Origin: an uncultured Glaciecola sp.
GTDB taxonomy: Bacteria; Pseudomonadota; Gammaproteobacteria; Enterobacterales; Alteromonadaceae
Assembly: GCA_937125395.1 (NCBI GenBank)
Contig: CAKZLI010000071.1
Span: 1 to 64,000, forward strand
Length of the DNA: 64,000 nt
Direction: 5' to 3'
Shown: piece after piece, positions 9,931 through 17,657 of the stretch
How positions within the stretch are numbered: position 1 is the stretch's first letter
How the letters are laid out: every line of letters starts with the position of its first letter
The notes under the pieces: model-generated
The model's input: the letters and a program-made list of their open reading frames with translations, nothing else
The model's database searches: none
Told to the model about the DNA's origin: nothing
Program-made: the position numbers and the translations under genes

Positions 9931-10709
9931 TTAACCCCTTCAGCATTAATGCTTTGCTGTACGTCAGTCAATGACGGTGGTGTCATAATGAAACGTAAAT
10001 CGATACGCCTATTAGTAGGGTCTGATTTGGGGTATGAATAACTATGACCTTCTACAGGTCTTCCTTCTCCGTAGCCACTTACTGAGAAAATAGGCTGCAT
10101 ATTTACATTAACAATTTGGTTTAACACCGTGTTCGGAATTAATAAACGATAAGCAGTAATAGCGCGGCTGGCTGATAAATCCCAGTTGTCTTTAAATCGG
10201 TATGATTTCATCGGAACATTATCCGTATGCCCCTCAACAAATATTGAATCAATTTTACCTTGGAACCCCTCAAAACCATCACAGTTTTGATGTGTTGGAG
10301 GGTTTGCAGCGTAACATGGGATCACTGCATCTAAAACGTAGCCTATTGTCTTTAAATTCAACTCATTTTGTTCATCCAAAGTAGCACTGGCTGTTTCGAA
10401 TTGGACAGCCTTCTCAGTTAGTCTTAAAACGCCGTGTTCAGCATCAATTTCGACTATAATACTTTCCGCTTCGAGCTTTTGTTTTAGAAGTAATAGTAAA
10501 TCACTTCTTGTTTCGTCGAGGTTAGTAAATCTTTTAACAATTTCAGTTTGTGTTTTAGTGATTTCTTTTTGTTTTTGTATCGCGTCTTGAAAATTAATAA
10601 TGAACGCGACAAGTGTAATGATGAATATAAATAGCAATCCAGACATCATATCACTTACCGAAATGAGATAACCGGCACCGTCATCTTCTAATAAATCATG
10701 TTGGCTCAT
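9927..10709 (-). CDS. zorB: Zorya ZorB, MotB/OmpA-like stator subunit
   Basis: 260 residues. A single transmembrane helix (about 22-40) is preceded by VSDMMSGLL, whose Asp20 matches the ion-carrying Asp of MotB-type stators. A periplasmic linker then leads to an OmpA-like peptidoglycan-binding domain with GHTDNVP at 160-166 and NWDLSASRA at 175-183. With ZorA it forms a proton- or ion-driven membrane motor anchored to the cell wall that senses phage attack. It begins 11 bases after zorA and overlaps zorC by 4. Confidence 0.93.
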   Translation of the reverse strand: MSQHDLLEDDGAGYLISVSDMMSGLLFIFIITLVAFIINFQDAIQKQKEITKTQTEIVKRFTNLDETRSDLLLLLKQKLEAESIIVEIDAEHGVLRLTEKAVQFETASATLDEQNELNLKTIGYVLDAVIPCYAANPPTHQNCDGFEGFQGKIDSIFVEGHTDNVPMKSYRFKDNWDLSASRAITAYRLLIPNTVLNQIVNVNMQPIFSVSGYGEGRPVEGHSYSYPKSDPTNRRIDLRFIMTPPSLTDVQQSINAEGVN

Positions 10710-10720
10710 CTGTTAATACC

Positions 10721-12352
10721 TTATTGAACTACGGCTTTTTTGCCATTCTTAGCAGCTGTTGCAATCTGTTTTATAAAATCACTACTTTGCTGTTCTAGAC
10801 CATCTCCTAAGGATTCAATTGAATCACTGATTTCTTTGGAAGCAATGGCTAACTCTTTAACAACTTTAGCTGCATGCTTATCTAGTTCGATAAGGTACTC
10901 ATTAGTTGAACGAGCATACTGCGACATTCCGTCATTTAGGTTATTAAACATATTTCCTAACGACTCATCTACAGATGTAAACCTATCTTGGTAATCTTTC
11001 CAATTGAGCCTGATTTGCTCTTCGGTATCAGAAATCAACACATGAGTTTGCTCAATATTTTTCGCTGCATTCGAAAACTGCTCCGCGATGTTGTTAGTTT
11101 GCGAAATCAACTCTCCTTGTTTATCTACTGTGGCATTTGCTTTTTCAAGTACGTCATTGCTTTTCTCAATTGTATTACCGGCTGTAAATACTGTTTCTTT
11201 AATTCTCTCATGTAATTCGTCGTTACTTTCATTCAGTCCTTTTTGCGCTGCGACTGCATTACTGATCTCAACAGATAAATCATTAATTTTATTTGAAGTA
11301 TTTTCTGCAACATGCGTCATTTCACTCATAATAAACGTTGCTGATTCATTCATAGCTTTATGCCCATCAGATAACGCAATTAATTGCTCTTCTAGTTTTG
11401 CGCTAATCGTTTTTATCGTTTCAGCAAGCGCCTGCATCTCAACACCCGCGGCACCCGATATCGATGCAGCAAACTCCTCCATGACCTTTGCTATCGTTTC
11501 ATCATTTGCAGATTTTTGGTTTTCAGTTAGTTCGTTGATTGCATTAATCATAGGCTCGGCGACCTGCTCTTGCATAACTTGCCCCATAGTAACGGCCAAG
11601 TCATTAGCGAAGGTTTCAAGCGCAAAAGATTGTTTCTTTGATTCCTGAAGTACTTTGTTTGAAAGCCGTTCTGCTGAGAAATACTCTACACGTTCATCTA
11701 TCTCAGCAACAAAATCCTGACATAACCTATCAAACTCATGTAATTTATTTTTTTCAGCCTTTGAAAATAACATCGATGACGAAAGACCAGCTATAGAAGT
11801 TAGAAAAGCGAGCGATGCACCTGATAGAAGTACATTCAGTGCTCCTTTTGCCTCATCAATATTATCAGCACTAAGTCCAGGTGACGCTATATATATACCT
11901 GCAACTAAACCAATAAATGTTCCAACGATACCGATACCGGTTAGTATGTTAGGAAATGCATTAAACCAACGCATGTTAACTTTTGACCACAAAATATAAC
12001 GTTGATTAAAATAAGTAGATGTATGATGCGTATTTAAAATTCGTTCATTTTCACCATCTGGCTCAAAATCAACATATGGGATCAAAAGCGTTTCGTTAAA
12101 CTCTCTCCAACTATCACTCAAATACTTTGTCTTTGACATTGATTCATTGAACGATGAATCATAAAAACCGCTAAACTCAGCTTTAGAATGCCCTGACTTT
12201 TTCAAGGTATTATTGATATTTTTAAACTCATCAATAATCGGATTTACTTTTTTTGAAAAATTGCGATATTGAAATACAGCAAATAGAATAATACCGAATA
12301 AAACTGTAATAACCGTTTCAGTTTTGATGAATAACGATGCTAAAAATTCCAT
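10721..12352 (-). CDS. zorA: Zorya ZorA, MotA-like stator with long cytoplasmic tail
   Basis: 543 residues. One membrane helix lies at about 11-30 and two MotA/ExbB-like helices at about 134-156 and 171-196. A long Ala/Glu/Ser-rich helical tail (about 200-540) replaces the short MotA C-terminus. This head-plus-tail layout is the hallmark of ZorA; the tail projects into the cytoplasm and is thought to pass the signal to ZorC and ZorD. ATG has a ribosome site (AGGT, 8 bases upstream). It starts 15 bases after the WYL regulator gene, so it is probably cotranscribed with it. Confidence 0.93.
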   Translation of the reverse strand: MEFLASLFIKTETVITVLFGIILFAVFQYRNFSKKVNPIIDEFKNINNTLKKSGHSKAEFSGFYDSSFNESMSKTKYLSDSWREFNETLLIPYVDFEPDGENERILNTHHTSTYFNQRYILWSKVNMRWFNAFPNILTGIGIVGTFIGLVAGIYIASPGLSADNIDEAKGALNVLLSGASLAFLTSIAGLSSSMLFSKAEKNKLHEFDRLCQDFVAEIDERVEYFSAERLSNKVLQESKKQSFALETFANDLAVTMGQVMQEQVAEPMINAINELTENQKSANDETIAKVMEEFAASISGAAGVEMQALAETIKTISAKLEEQLIALSDGHKAMNESATFIMSEMTHVAENTSNKINDLSVEISNAVAAQKGLNESNDELHERIKETVFTAGNTIEKSNDVLEKANATVDKQGELISQTNNIAEQFSNAAKNIEQTHVLISDTEEQIRLNWKDYQDRFTSVDESLGNMFNNLNDGMSQYARSTNEYLIELDKHAAKVVKELAIASKEISDSIESLGDGLEQQSSDFIKQIATAAKNGKKAVVQ

Positions 12353-12367
12353 TTAATATACCTTTTT

Positions 12368-13234
12368 TTAAATGTGATAACCTGGTGCAATAGCTAGATT
12401 TTCTGCACCGTATAATGTTTGAATGTTTTGCAAATAAAGTTGATATTCAGGACCTGAAAGCGAAGCACTTTCAGAACAGTCCACGTTCCATCGCCTTAAT
12501 AAATATCCAGCCATTGCTGCACGCACGTTAACTTCTAACATGCCTTTTTCCATCCCGAAATCGAGCTTAATAGCAGTAGGATGTTTAACGTTATTTGGGT
12601 GCGGAATAATTTGTAACGGCACCATACGCATCCATTGATGATCTTCTAATTTATCTTCTTCAGGAGATGGAGTCTTTGCCAGAATTGTAACTTTGGTAAT
12701 GCGAGTTAACACAAAGTCTCTAAATGATTTTGATTTACGGTCATACGCTCTTAAATGCCACCGTAACCCGTTATCTACTATTGAGTGAGGCACAAGTTCT
12801 CTTGCACCTGAACCACTACTTAAAGAGGTATATACAACATTAATAGGCTTATGGTTGATAATCGCTTGGAATAGTTTAGCGATAATATCAATATCTGGTA
12901 CGTTTAGCGGACTGGGTGACTCAATAGGGAATGACGTTTGACCTATAGAGTCGAAGCCATCGCTAATGTTATTCGCTAGTTTAACAAGTGTACGGCGAGC
13001 ATCATGTTTAAAAATAGGCTTGAATTGCGTGGTGATAAAGTATTTTTTTTCTACATTGTCATACGCCATGTTGTCAGGCGCATTGTCTTTGTAGAACTTT
13101 AAATCTCGAGTTGCAGCAGCAAGGCCTAACTCAAAATGACTGACTATTTCACTGCGAGTTACCATCCCAGTAAAGTAGAGCTTAAAGTCTATATAAGCTA
13201 AGCGCTGTTTCTGTGCAAAACTGAATTCATCCAT
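12368..13234 (-). CDS. WYL-domain transcription regulator of the defence operon
   Basis: 288 residues in the layout of the BrxR/CapW group: an N-terminal winged helix (about 1-70, VTRSEIVSHFELGLAAATRD), a WYL domain around 125-190 (INVVYTSLSSG, then LRWHLRAYDRKS) and a C-terminal extension to 288. Such proteins repress defence operons through a nearby palindrome and may release in response to a ligand, probably a nucleic-acid product. It is the first gene of the zorABCD operon, and a palindrome lies between the -35 and -10 of its promoter, so autorepression is a reasonable inference. Confidence 0.88.
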   Translation of the reverse strand: MDEFSFAQKQRLAYIDFKLYFTGMVTRSEIVSHFELGLAAATRDLKFYKDNAPDNMAYDNVEKKYFITTQFKPIFKHDARRTLVKLANNISDGFDSIGQTSFPIESPSPLNVPDIDIIAKLFQAIINHKPINVVYTSLSSGSGARELVPHSIVDNGLRWHLRAYDRKSKSFRDFVLTRITKVTILAKTPSPEEDKLEDHQWMRMVPLQIIPHPNNVKHPTAIKLDFGMEKGMLEVNVRAAMAGYLLRRWNVDCSESASLSGPEYQLYLQNIQTLYGAENLAIAPGYHI

Positions 13235-13277
13235 TCGATAATTCTTATTTTACTATTATCTTATATTCGATTAATTC

Positions 13278-13306
13278 AGTATGTCTCATTATGAGTTAGA
13301 CAGCAA
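13278..13306 (-). promoter_or_regulatory. Likely promoter and operator of the WYL-zorABCD operon
   Basis: On the minus strand, -35 TTGCTG (13306-13301) and -10 CATACT (13283-13278) are 17 bases apart. In and around the spacer lies a dyad: outer arms TGTCT (13282-13286) and AGACA (13298-13302), with an inner palindrome CTCAT-T-ATGAG (13285-13295). A repressor dimer there would block polymerase. It is about 45-70 bases upstream of the regulator start. The dyad is seen directly; the regulator binding it is inferred. Confidence 0.5.
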
Positions 13307-13325
13307 ATAGATTTTAACCGCGAAC

Positions 13326-13631
13326 TTATTTTACTTTTATTATATATTGCCTTCCTTCTTTCGCACCTTCAATTTTATTATCAAAATTAGTAATTTTAGC
13401 AACTACTTCTGGTAATTTCATTTGTTGTGGAAATATTTCACTACATTTCATTTTTAAGGCTGCGAGAGAGAGCTCACCATTTTCGTATATATAGTTAAAT
13501 ACACCTTGTAAGTTTTTGTGATCGTTATTAATATTCGACTGAAGTTCTTTATGCGACTTTCTTCCCAAAAAATCACTGAATATACCCTTAGTTTTCTTAT
13601 CGTTCGAATTATTCTTGGTGGAAATTTCCAC
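13326..13631 (-). CDS. Small hypothetical protein upstream of the WYL-Zorya operon
   Basis: 101 residues from a GTG start without a convincing ribosome site. I do not recognise a family. The N-terminal 30 residues are polar and Lys/Asn-rich; residues 40-100 look like a compact helical domain (LQGVFNYIYENGELSLAALK, then PEVVAKITNFDNKIEGA) that could be a winged-helix fold, ending in a basic IIKVK tail. Same strand as the Zorya operon, with its stop 91 bases before the regulator gene and beyond that gene's promoter. It may be a small DNA-binding partner, or part of another lost module. Confidence 0.45.
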   Translation of the reverse strand: MEISTKNNSNDKKTKGIFSDFLGRKSHKELQSNINNDHKNLQGVFNYIYENGELSLAALKMKCSEIFPQQMKLPEVVAKITNFDNKIEGAKEGRQYIIKVK

Positions 13632-13961
13632 TTATGACTACTTTGGTTTAGAGGGTAGATTACATCTAGCTCAAGCCATATCGATTCATTTGTTTTTTGT
13701 TAACGGATGTGGAATCGGCAGTAATCGAGTAGGACGTTTTTTTGAAGAATAATAGCTCTTTCGGGTCGTGGTTAAAGGAACGGGCAAGAGACCAAGATCG
13801 ACTCGGCTTCTATTGGTCGAAGTTGAATTAAAAGATAAATACTACAATAAGTCTTTATAACCAAGATCAATACAAAACCAAATACATAAGTATTTTTGAT
13901 TAAAATATACAACATTAAACAAACGCACTTGTTAATAAATGATATAAAACCCGCCGCATTG

Positions 13962-13992
13962 GGTTAATGTTATCTTAATTAAGACTTTAACC
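13962..13992. repeat. Nested palindrome in the gap
   Basis: A perfect 12-base palindrome, TCTTAATTAAGA (13973-13984), is enclosed by GGTTAA (13962-13967) and TTAACC (13987-13992). The outer arms are slightly asymmetric about the centre. It has the shape of an operator rather than a terminator: no T-run follows on either strand. Confidence 0.4.
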
Positions 13993-14009
13993 AAATACAG
14001 AGTGACACG

Positions 14010-14219
14010 CTAGACCACATCTAATATAAAAATCATTAGTACTAAATACTTTTTACCTTTACTCTCCTTTAGTCCCATGGCTAACTTCACGTCTTTAATA
14101 TGCACAGAAAAACTATTTGTATGACCATCTGTTGCAGCCATCAACCAAAAGAGTACTTGCGAATACATAAACAAATGCATGAGAGCCGCTAGCGGATTTT
14201 GTGAAGTCCCCTCATTGAA
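14010..14219 (-). pseudogene. Remnant of a second HipA kinase (opposite strand)
   Basis: The minus-strand frame from 14219 to a TAG at 14010-14012 (69 residues) reads SQVLFWLMAATDGHTNSFSV and then KLAMGLKESKGKKY. Both blocks match HipA: the catalytic-loop block (FQWLIGATDGHAKNFSV in E. coli HipA) and the later KLAMGLNASKGKK block. The segment between them, with the metal-binding Asp, is missing, and the loop Lys and Asn are changed to Asn and Ser. No start codon context or N-terminal part survives. This is a dead toxin gene, distinct from and antisense to the hipBA pair just to its right, and of the E. coli HipA subfamily. The match is from memory; a translated search would settle it. Confidence 0.7.
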
Positions 14220-14263
14220 TCACCTTCAATTTACTTGCCACAATACGTAAAATCACTACTATC

Positions 14264-14284
14264 GGTTAATTATATAAATTAACC
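14264..14284. repeat. Perfect 8-base inverted repeat upstream of hipB
   Basis: GGTTAATT (14264-14271), five-base spacer ATATA, AATTAACC (14277-14284). It shares the GGTTAA/TTAACC arms with the dyad at 13962-13992 and lies about 110 bases upstream of the hipB start. No T-run follows. Possible operator. Confidence 0.4.
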
Positions 14285-14315
14285 ACTTCCCACTCCATAT
14301 ATTCACCGATATCGA

Positions 14316-14354
14316 TGATTATAGTTACAGCTTTTACGATCTTGTCTATAATCA
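14316..14354. promoter_or_regulatory. Likely hipB promoter with spaced operator half-sites
   Basis: TGATTATAG (14316-14324) and its exact reverse complement CTATAATCA (14346-14354) are separated by 21 bases, 30 bases centre to centre, close to three helical turns. The second arm covers a consensus -10 box TATAAT (14347-14352); the -35 region is weak. HipB-type antitoxins repress their own promoter through inverted sites, so this is a good candidate operator for the now damaged hipBA pair. Confidence 0.45.
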
Positions 14355-14392
14355 CTAGAAACGGTTATTATTACTTTGATGAGGTGTGATTT

Positions 14393-14584
14393 ATGGCAAA
14401 AAATGTGGCGGTTGCAAAAATGCCTAGCTCTGATTATGTAAAAAATGCAAGAGTGCTTGGCAAACTGATCAAGGCAAAACGAACAGCACTGGGCTTAAAA
14501 TTAGTTGACTGTGCAGCGTTATGTGGGATCGGCATTAATACTTTATCACGAATTGTGTCATCAAATGAAGATGAGTGGGTCTAG
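14393..14584 (+). pseudogene. HipB-like antitoxin, internally deleted
   Basis: 63 residues against 85-100 for typical HipB. The N-terminal half of the Xre-type helix-turn-helix is intact (LGKLIKAKRTALGLKL, then GIGINTLSRI), but the sequence jumps from SRI straight to SSNEDEWV and stops. The C-terminal helices that complete the repressor and dimer appear to be missing. The TAG stop is followed at once by the hipA start (14587), the normal tight spacing of hipBA operons, so the loss is probably an internal deletion rather than a new stop. ATG with a ribosome site GAGG 10 bases upstream. Probably no longer a working repressor. Confidence 0.7.
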
Positions 14585-14586
14585 TG

Positions 14587-15742
14587 ATGCCAAAAAGTGA
14601 CACATACCGTCTAGACGCCATATATGGTAGCCAGGTAATAGGTACCTTATCTTTAGATAACACGACCAACCTCTTAAAACTGAATTATACACCACAGTGG
14701 CAATGACCTAGCCGGAGCGGTGACATTTTTACCTTCATTAGCAGTCAAACAAGATAAGCCCTCTTTTAGAATACTTAAAGAAGAAGAGTTAATCGTTAGG
14801 CTCGACATTAAAGAGGAGATTGGCATAGTTACGTGGGATGATAAACCACGGCTTAGTGTCGCTGGTGTTCAAGATAAACTAAATGTATTTATTGATGCAC
14901 AAGGTAATATTGGCTTTGGTGATGGACCTCTTTGCTCTACTCACATTGTAAAGTTCGAAAAGAGAAACTGCCCTAACCTTGTGCTGAACGAATTCTTTTG
15001 TATGAAACTCTCCAGCGTAATTGGATTACCGACTGCTGAAGTTGAATTCAGGCGTTTTGGAACACACCCATCGCTAGTCGTAAAACGATTTGATCGTAAA
15101 TATATTGCCGATGCTAACAAAGTAATGCGTCGTCATGTTATCGATGGCAACCAAGCATTAAACTTGCCTAGGGATTATAAATACGAACGTAACTTAGGCA
15201 ACTCAAGAGATGTTCAACACATCAGAGATGGTGCGAGCTTAGTAAAGCTTTTTGAATTTACTAATAAGATGTCTTCACCAATTCAAAGCAAACAATGGCT
15301 TATACACTGGCAACTCTTCAATTTAATGATCAGTAATTACGACAGTCACGGCAAGAATATCTCACTATTTTTTGATAAAAAAAATACACAATTTACGCCG
15401 GCCTACGATTTGGTCAATATCGCTTTGTTTCCTCAATTTAAGCAGGCATTGGCGATGGCTATGGGTGATGAATTTGATCCTAATGATATTCACGCTTATC
15501 AACTCGCAGATTTTGCAGAAACGTGTGGTATCGAAAAGAAACTGTTATCTCGTTTGTTAATACAATTAGCCAATGATGTGATCAAACAACTCTCAACGGG
15601 AGACTTGATAGACAATTTAGCAACTCAACCACATTTTACCGATAATGACATTAGCTATTTTCAGCAACTAAGTCACAACATACTGACAAAAACTGAGTAC
15701 TTGAAAACCCAAGCATCACAGATACCTTCGATTGAAGTTTAA
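14587..15742 (+). pseudogene. HipA-like kinase toxin, broken by an internal frame-changing deletion
   Basis: The gene starts at ATG 14587 (MPKSDTYRLDAIYGSQVIGT) and runs to YTPQWQ, where it meets TGA at 14704-14706. From 14699 the next frame continues as GNDLAGAVTFLP and stays open to 15742. In HipA these two points are normally some 60 residues apart, so a segment of the N-terminal subdomain (the LPL and NLLPEG region) is deleted and the frame shifted. The kinase core is otherwise intact: SVAGVQDK (activation loop), SNYDSHGKN catalytic loop and PAYDLV metal-binding motif. An in-frame GTG at 14720 could start a 340-residue core lacking the N-lobe; there is no clear ribosome site. HipA kinases phosphorylate aminoacyl-tRNA synthetases. 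Most likely dead. Confidence 0.8.
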
Positions 15743-15828
15743 TCAAATTAAACTACCGAGAATCCCCATCAACTCACTTTCTTTCCTAAATACCTAGAGC
15801 TGTATTCCAACACCACAGCATCAACTTC

Positions 15829-15844
15829 CTAGACTAATGTCTAG
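15829..15844. repeat. Short palindrome between hipA and aceK
   Basis: CTAGAC-TAAT-GTCTAG, a perfect 6-base stem with a 4-base loop, 87 bases after the hipA stop. A T-rich stretch follows on the plus strand but is broken, so a terminator role is weak. It may mark the right border of the accessory island or be an operator for aceK. Confidence 0.3.
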
Positions 15845-15926
15845 CTGCTTTTATTTTGTTGGTTATCGCATTATAGTGGTCATTGATTGCAACGTAATAA
15901 TCGCATACCAAGCACAAGGACGCATC

Positions 15927-17657
15927 ATGCAACGGGCTAACAAAATCGCATACCAAATCATGAGTGGATTTGATAAAAACTTTCGCTGGTTTTCTCGAAT
16001 AACTGGTGGGGCTCAAGAGCGTTTCGAAAAACGCCTTTGGCTTGAATCTCGACAAGCCACCCGTGATCGCATTAATCACTATGAACAAAGTATCGCTGAC
16101 ATCGTTGCAGAACTATATGAAATCATCAACCCTAATCAGGAGCCTGATGCATTGTGGGTCGAAATAAAAGCGGCCTACACTCAGTTATTGACTGCTCATC
16201 CGCAATTTGAACTTGCTGAAACCTTTTACAACTCTGTCATAGGTCGGATCTTCAATCATTCGCACATTGATAACAACAAAATGTATGTTCACTCAACCCG
16301 CTGTTATTTACCTGGTCCAGACCGACTCCATGTGATTAATACCTTTGATACCACCGGCACAGTGCGTAATATGTTCGAGGAGATCTTTACTGTATATCGG
16401 TTTAATTCGCCATTGGCCGATTTACCCCGCGACCTAGCGCACCTTGATACCGGTTTGCGTGCATTATTATCCACTGCTCAACTAGCCAGTGTGCACACAG
16501 TTGAGATGCTTAAACCCGTATTTTATCGAGGTAAAGCCGCTTATATGGTGGGGCGTATTTGTATGCCTGATGAAACTATCCCTTTTGTGATCGCGTTAAG
16601 AATTAATCGTTTCCATGAGATTTTTGTAGATGCACTGCTCACTGACCGCGCCGATCTCAGTGTGATTTTTGGTTTTGCGCGGTCTTATTTTATGGCTGAT
16701 ACTCAATTTCCTGCTGAAGTTGTCGCCTTTTTACAAGAGCTTCTACCCAACAAAAAACAATTTGAGCTATACATGTCGTTGGGTTTTTACAAACACGGTA
16801 AAACCGAATTTTATCGTAACTATATCGCCCATGTCGCCGCATCAAAGGATAACTTTGAATTGGCACCGGGTATCAAAGGGCTAGTCATGGCGGTATTCCA
16901 TTTACCCAGCTATGGTGTGGTATTCAAAGTCATTAAAGATGAATTTCCTGAAAGTAAAAAAATCACCCGTGACTTTGTCAAAAATCGCTATCGCCTAGTC
17001 AAAACCTCTGATCGAGTTGGGCGCATGGCTGACACCCATGAGTATGTGAATTTTACCTTCCCATTGGATCGTTTTGACCCAACTTTACTAGCCTACTTGC
17101 AGGACACTTGTGCTGGCAGTGTTGTGATCCAAGGAAACAATCTCATTATCAAGCATTTATATATTGAACGGCGCATGACACCATTGAACCTTTACCTCAA
17201 TAATGAAACTGACGATGACAAAATTCGACATGCCATCGATGAGTTAGGTCTATGTATTAAACAAATTGCGCTGACGAATATTTTCCCTGGTGATATGTTA
17301 CATAAAAACTTTGGGATCACTAAGCATGGTCGGGTGATATTTTATGATTATGATGAAATATGTTACATGAACGAGCGCACGTTTCGCTCCATTCCTCGTT
17401 CAGATGATCCGTTTGCGATTGATACCTTATCCGTTGGGCCGAATGATGTTTTTCCTGAGCAATTCGAGCATTTTATCGTTGGTAAAAAACACCTTAAAGA
17501 TTGTCTCAAAGAGCTCCACGGTGATTTGATGACGCCAGAATACTGGAAACAATTACAAGCGGTTTGTCAGGAAGGCAAAACATTGAATTTTACCCCCTAC
17601 AACCCCAGCAAAAGTTTTTTTTATGAACCGGGCAAAAAGAAAATTGCTTATTTATGA
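15927..17657 (+). CDS. aceK: Isocitrate dehydrogenase kinase/phosphatase AceK
   Basis: 576 residues from ATG 15927, which has AAGGA 7 bases upstream and matches the known AceK length (578 in E. coli). The frame is open back to 15837, but that extension is not AceK-like. Recognisable blocks: NFRWFSRITGGAQERFE near the start, the kinase-domain region GVVFKVIKDEFPESK around 357-371, and FYDYDEICYM near 501-510. AceK phosphorylates and dephosphorylates isocitrate dehydrogenase in the cytosol, switching carbon between the TCA cycle and the glyoxylate shunt. Here it stands alone, without aceB or aceA, directly beside the defence island. Confidence 0.96.
   Translation: MQRANKIAYQIMSGFDKNFRWFSRITGGAQERFEKRLWLESRQATRDRINHYEQSIADIVAELYEIINPNQEPDALWVEIKAAYTQLLTAHPQFELAETFYNSVIGRIFNHSHIDNNKMYVHSTRCYLPGPDRLHVINTFDTTGTVRNMFEEIFTVYRFNSPLADLPRDLAHLDTGLRALLSTAQLASVHTVEMLKPVFYRGKAAYMVGRICMPDETIPFVIALRINRFHEIFVDALLTDRADLSVIFGFARSYFMADTQFPAEVVAFLQELLPNKKQFELYMSLGFYKHGKTEFYRNYIAHVAASKDNFELAPGIKGLVMAVFHLPSYGVVFKVIKDEFPESKKITRDFVKNRYRLVKTSDRVGRMADTHEYVNFTFPLDRFDPTLLAYLQDTCAGSVVIQGNNLIIKHLYIERRMTPLNLYLNNETDDDKIRHAIDELGLCIKQIALTNIFPGDMLHKNFGITKHGRVIFYDYDEICYMNERTFRSIPRSDDPFAIDTLSVGPNDVFPEQFEHFIVGKKHLKDCLKELHGDLMTPEYWKQLQAVCQEGKTLNFTPYNPSKSFFYEPGKKKIAYL

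Larger units (their letters stand above)
13632..14392. other. 760-base gap without an intact gene
   Basis: AT-rich stretch between the Zorya locus and hipBA. It holds two GGTTAA...TTAACC dyads, a minus-strand HipA remnant (14010-14219) and the hipB promoter region. At 13612-13860 the plus strand has one frame that stays open apart from two adjacent stops (13750-13755); it may be the wreck of another gene, but I do not recognise it. No tRNA, insertion-sequence ends or integrase fragment was seen. Confidence 0.6.

Noticed and set aside
11088..11648. 186-residue plus-strand open frame inside zorA
   Set aside because: Antisense to the Ala/Glu-rich coiled-coil tail; such repetitive helices often leave the opposite strand open. 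Ser/Cys/Phe-rich translation is typical of that.
13632..14392. Integrase attachment site or insertion sequence
   Set aside because: The dyads have no matching target duplications, no transposase fragment and no tRNA nearby.
15837..15926. 30-codon N-terminal extension of aceK
   Set aside because: No ribosome site at 15837 and residues are unlike AceK; ATG 15927 has a good site and gives the family length.
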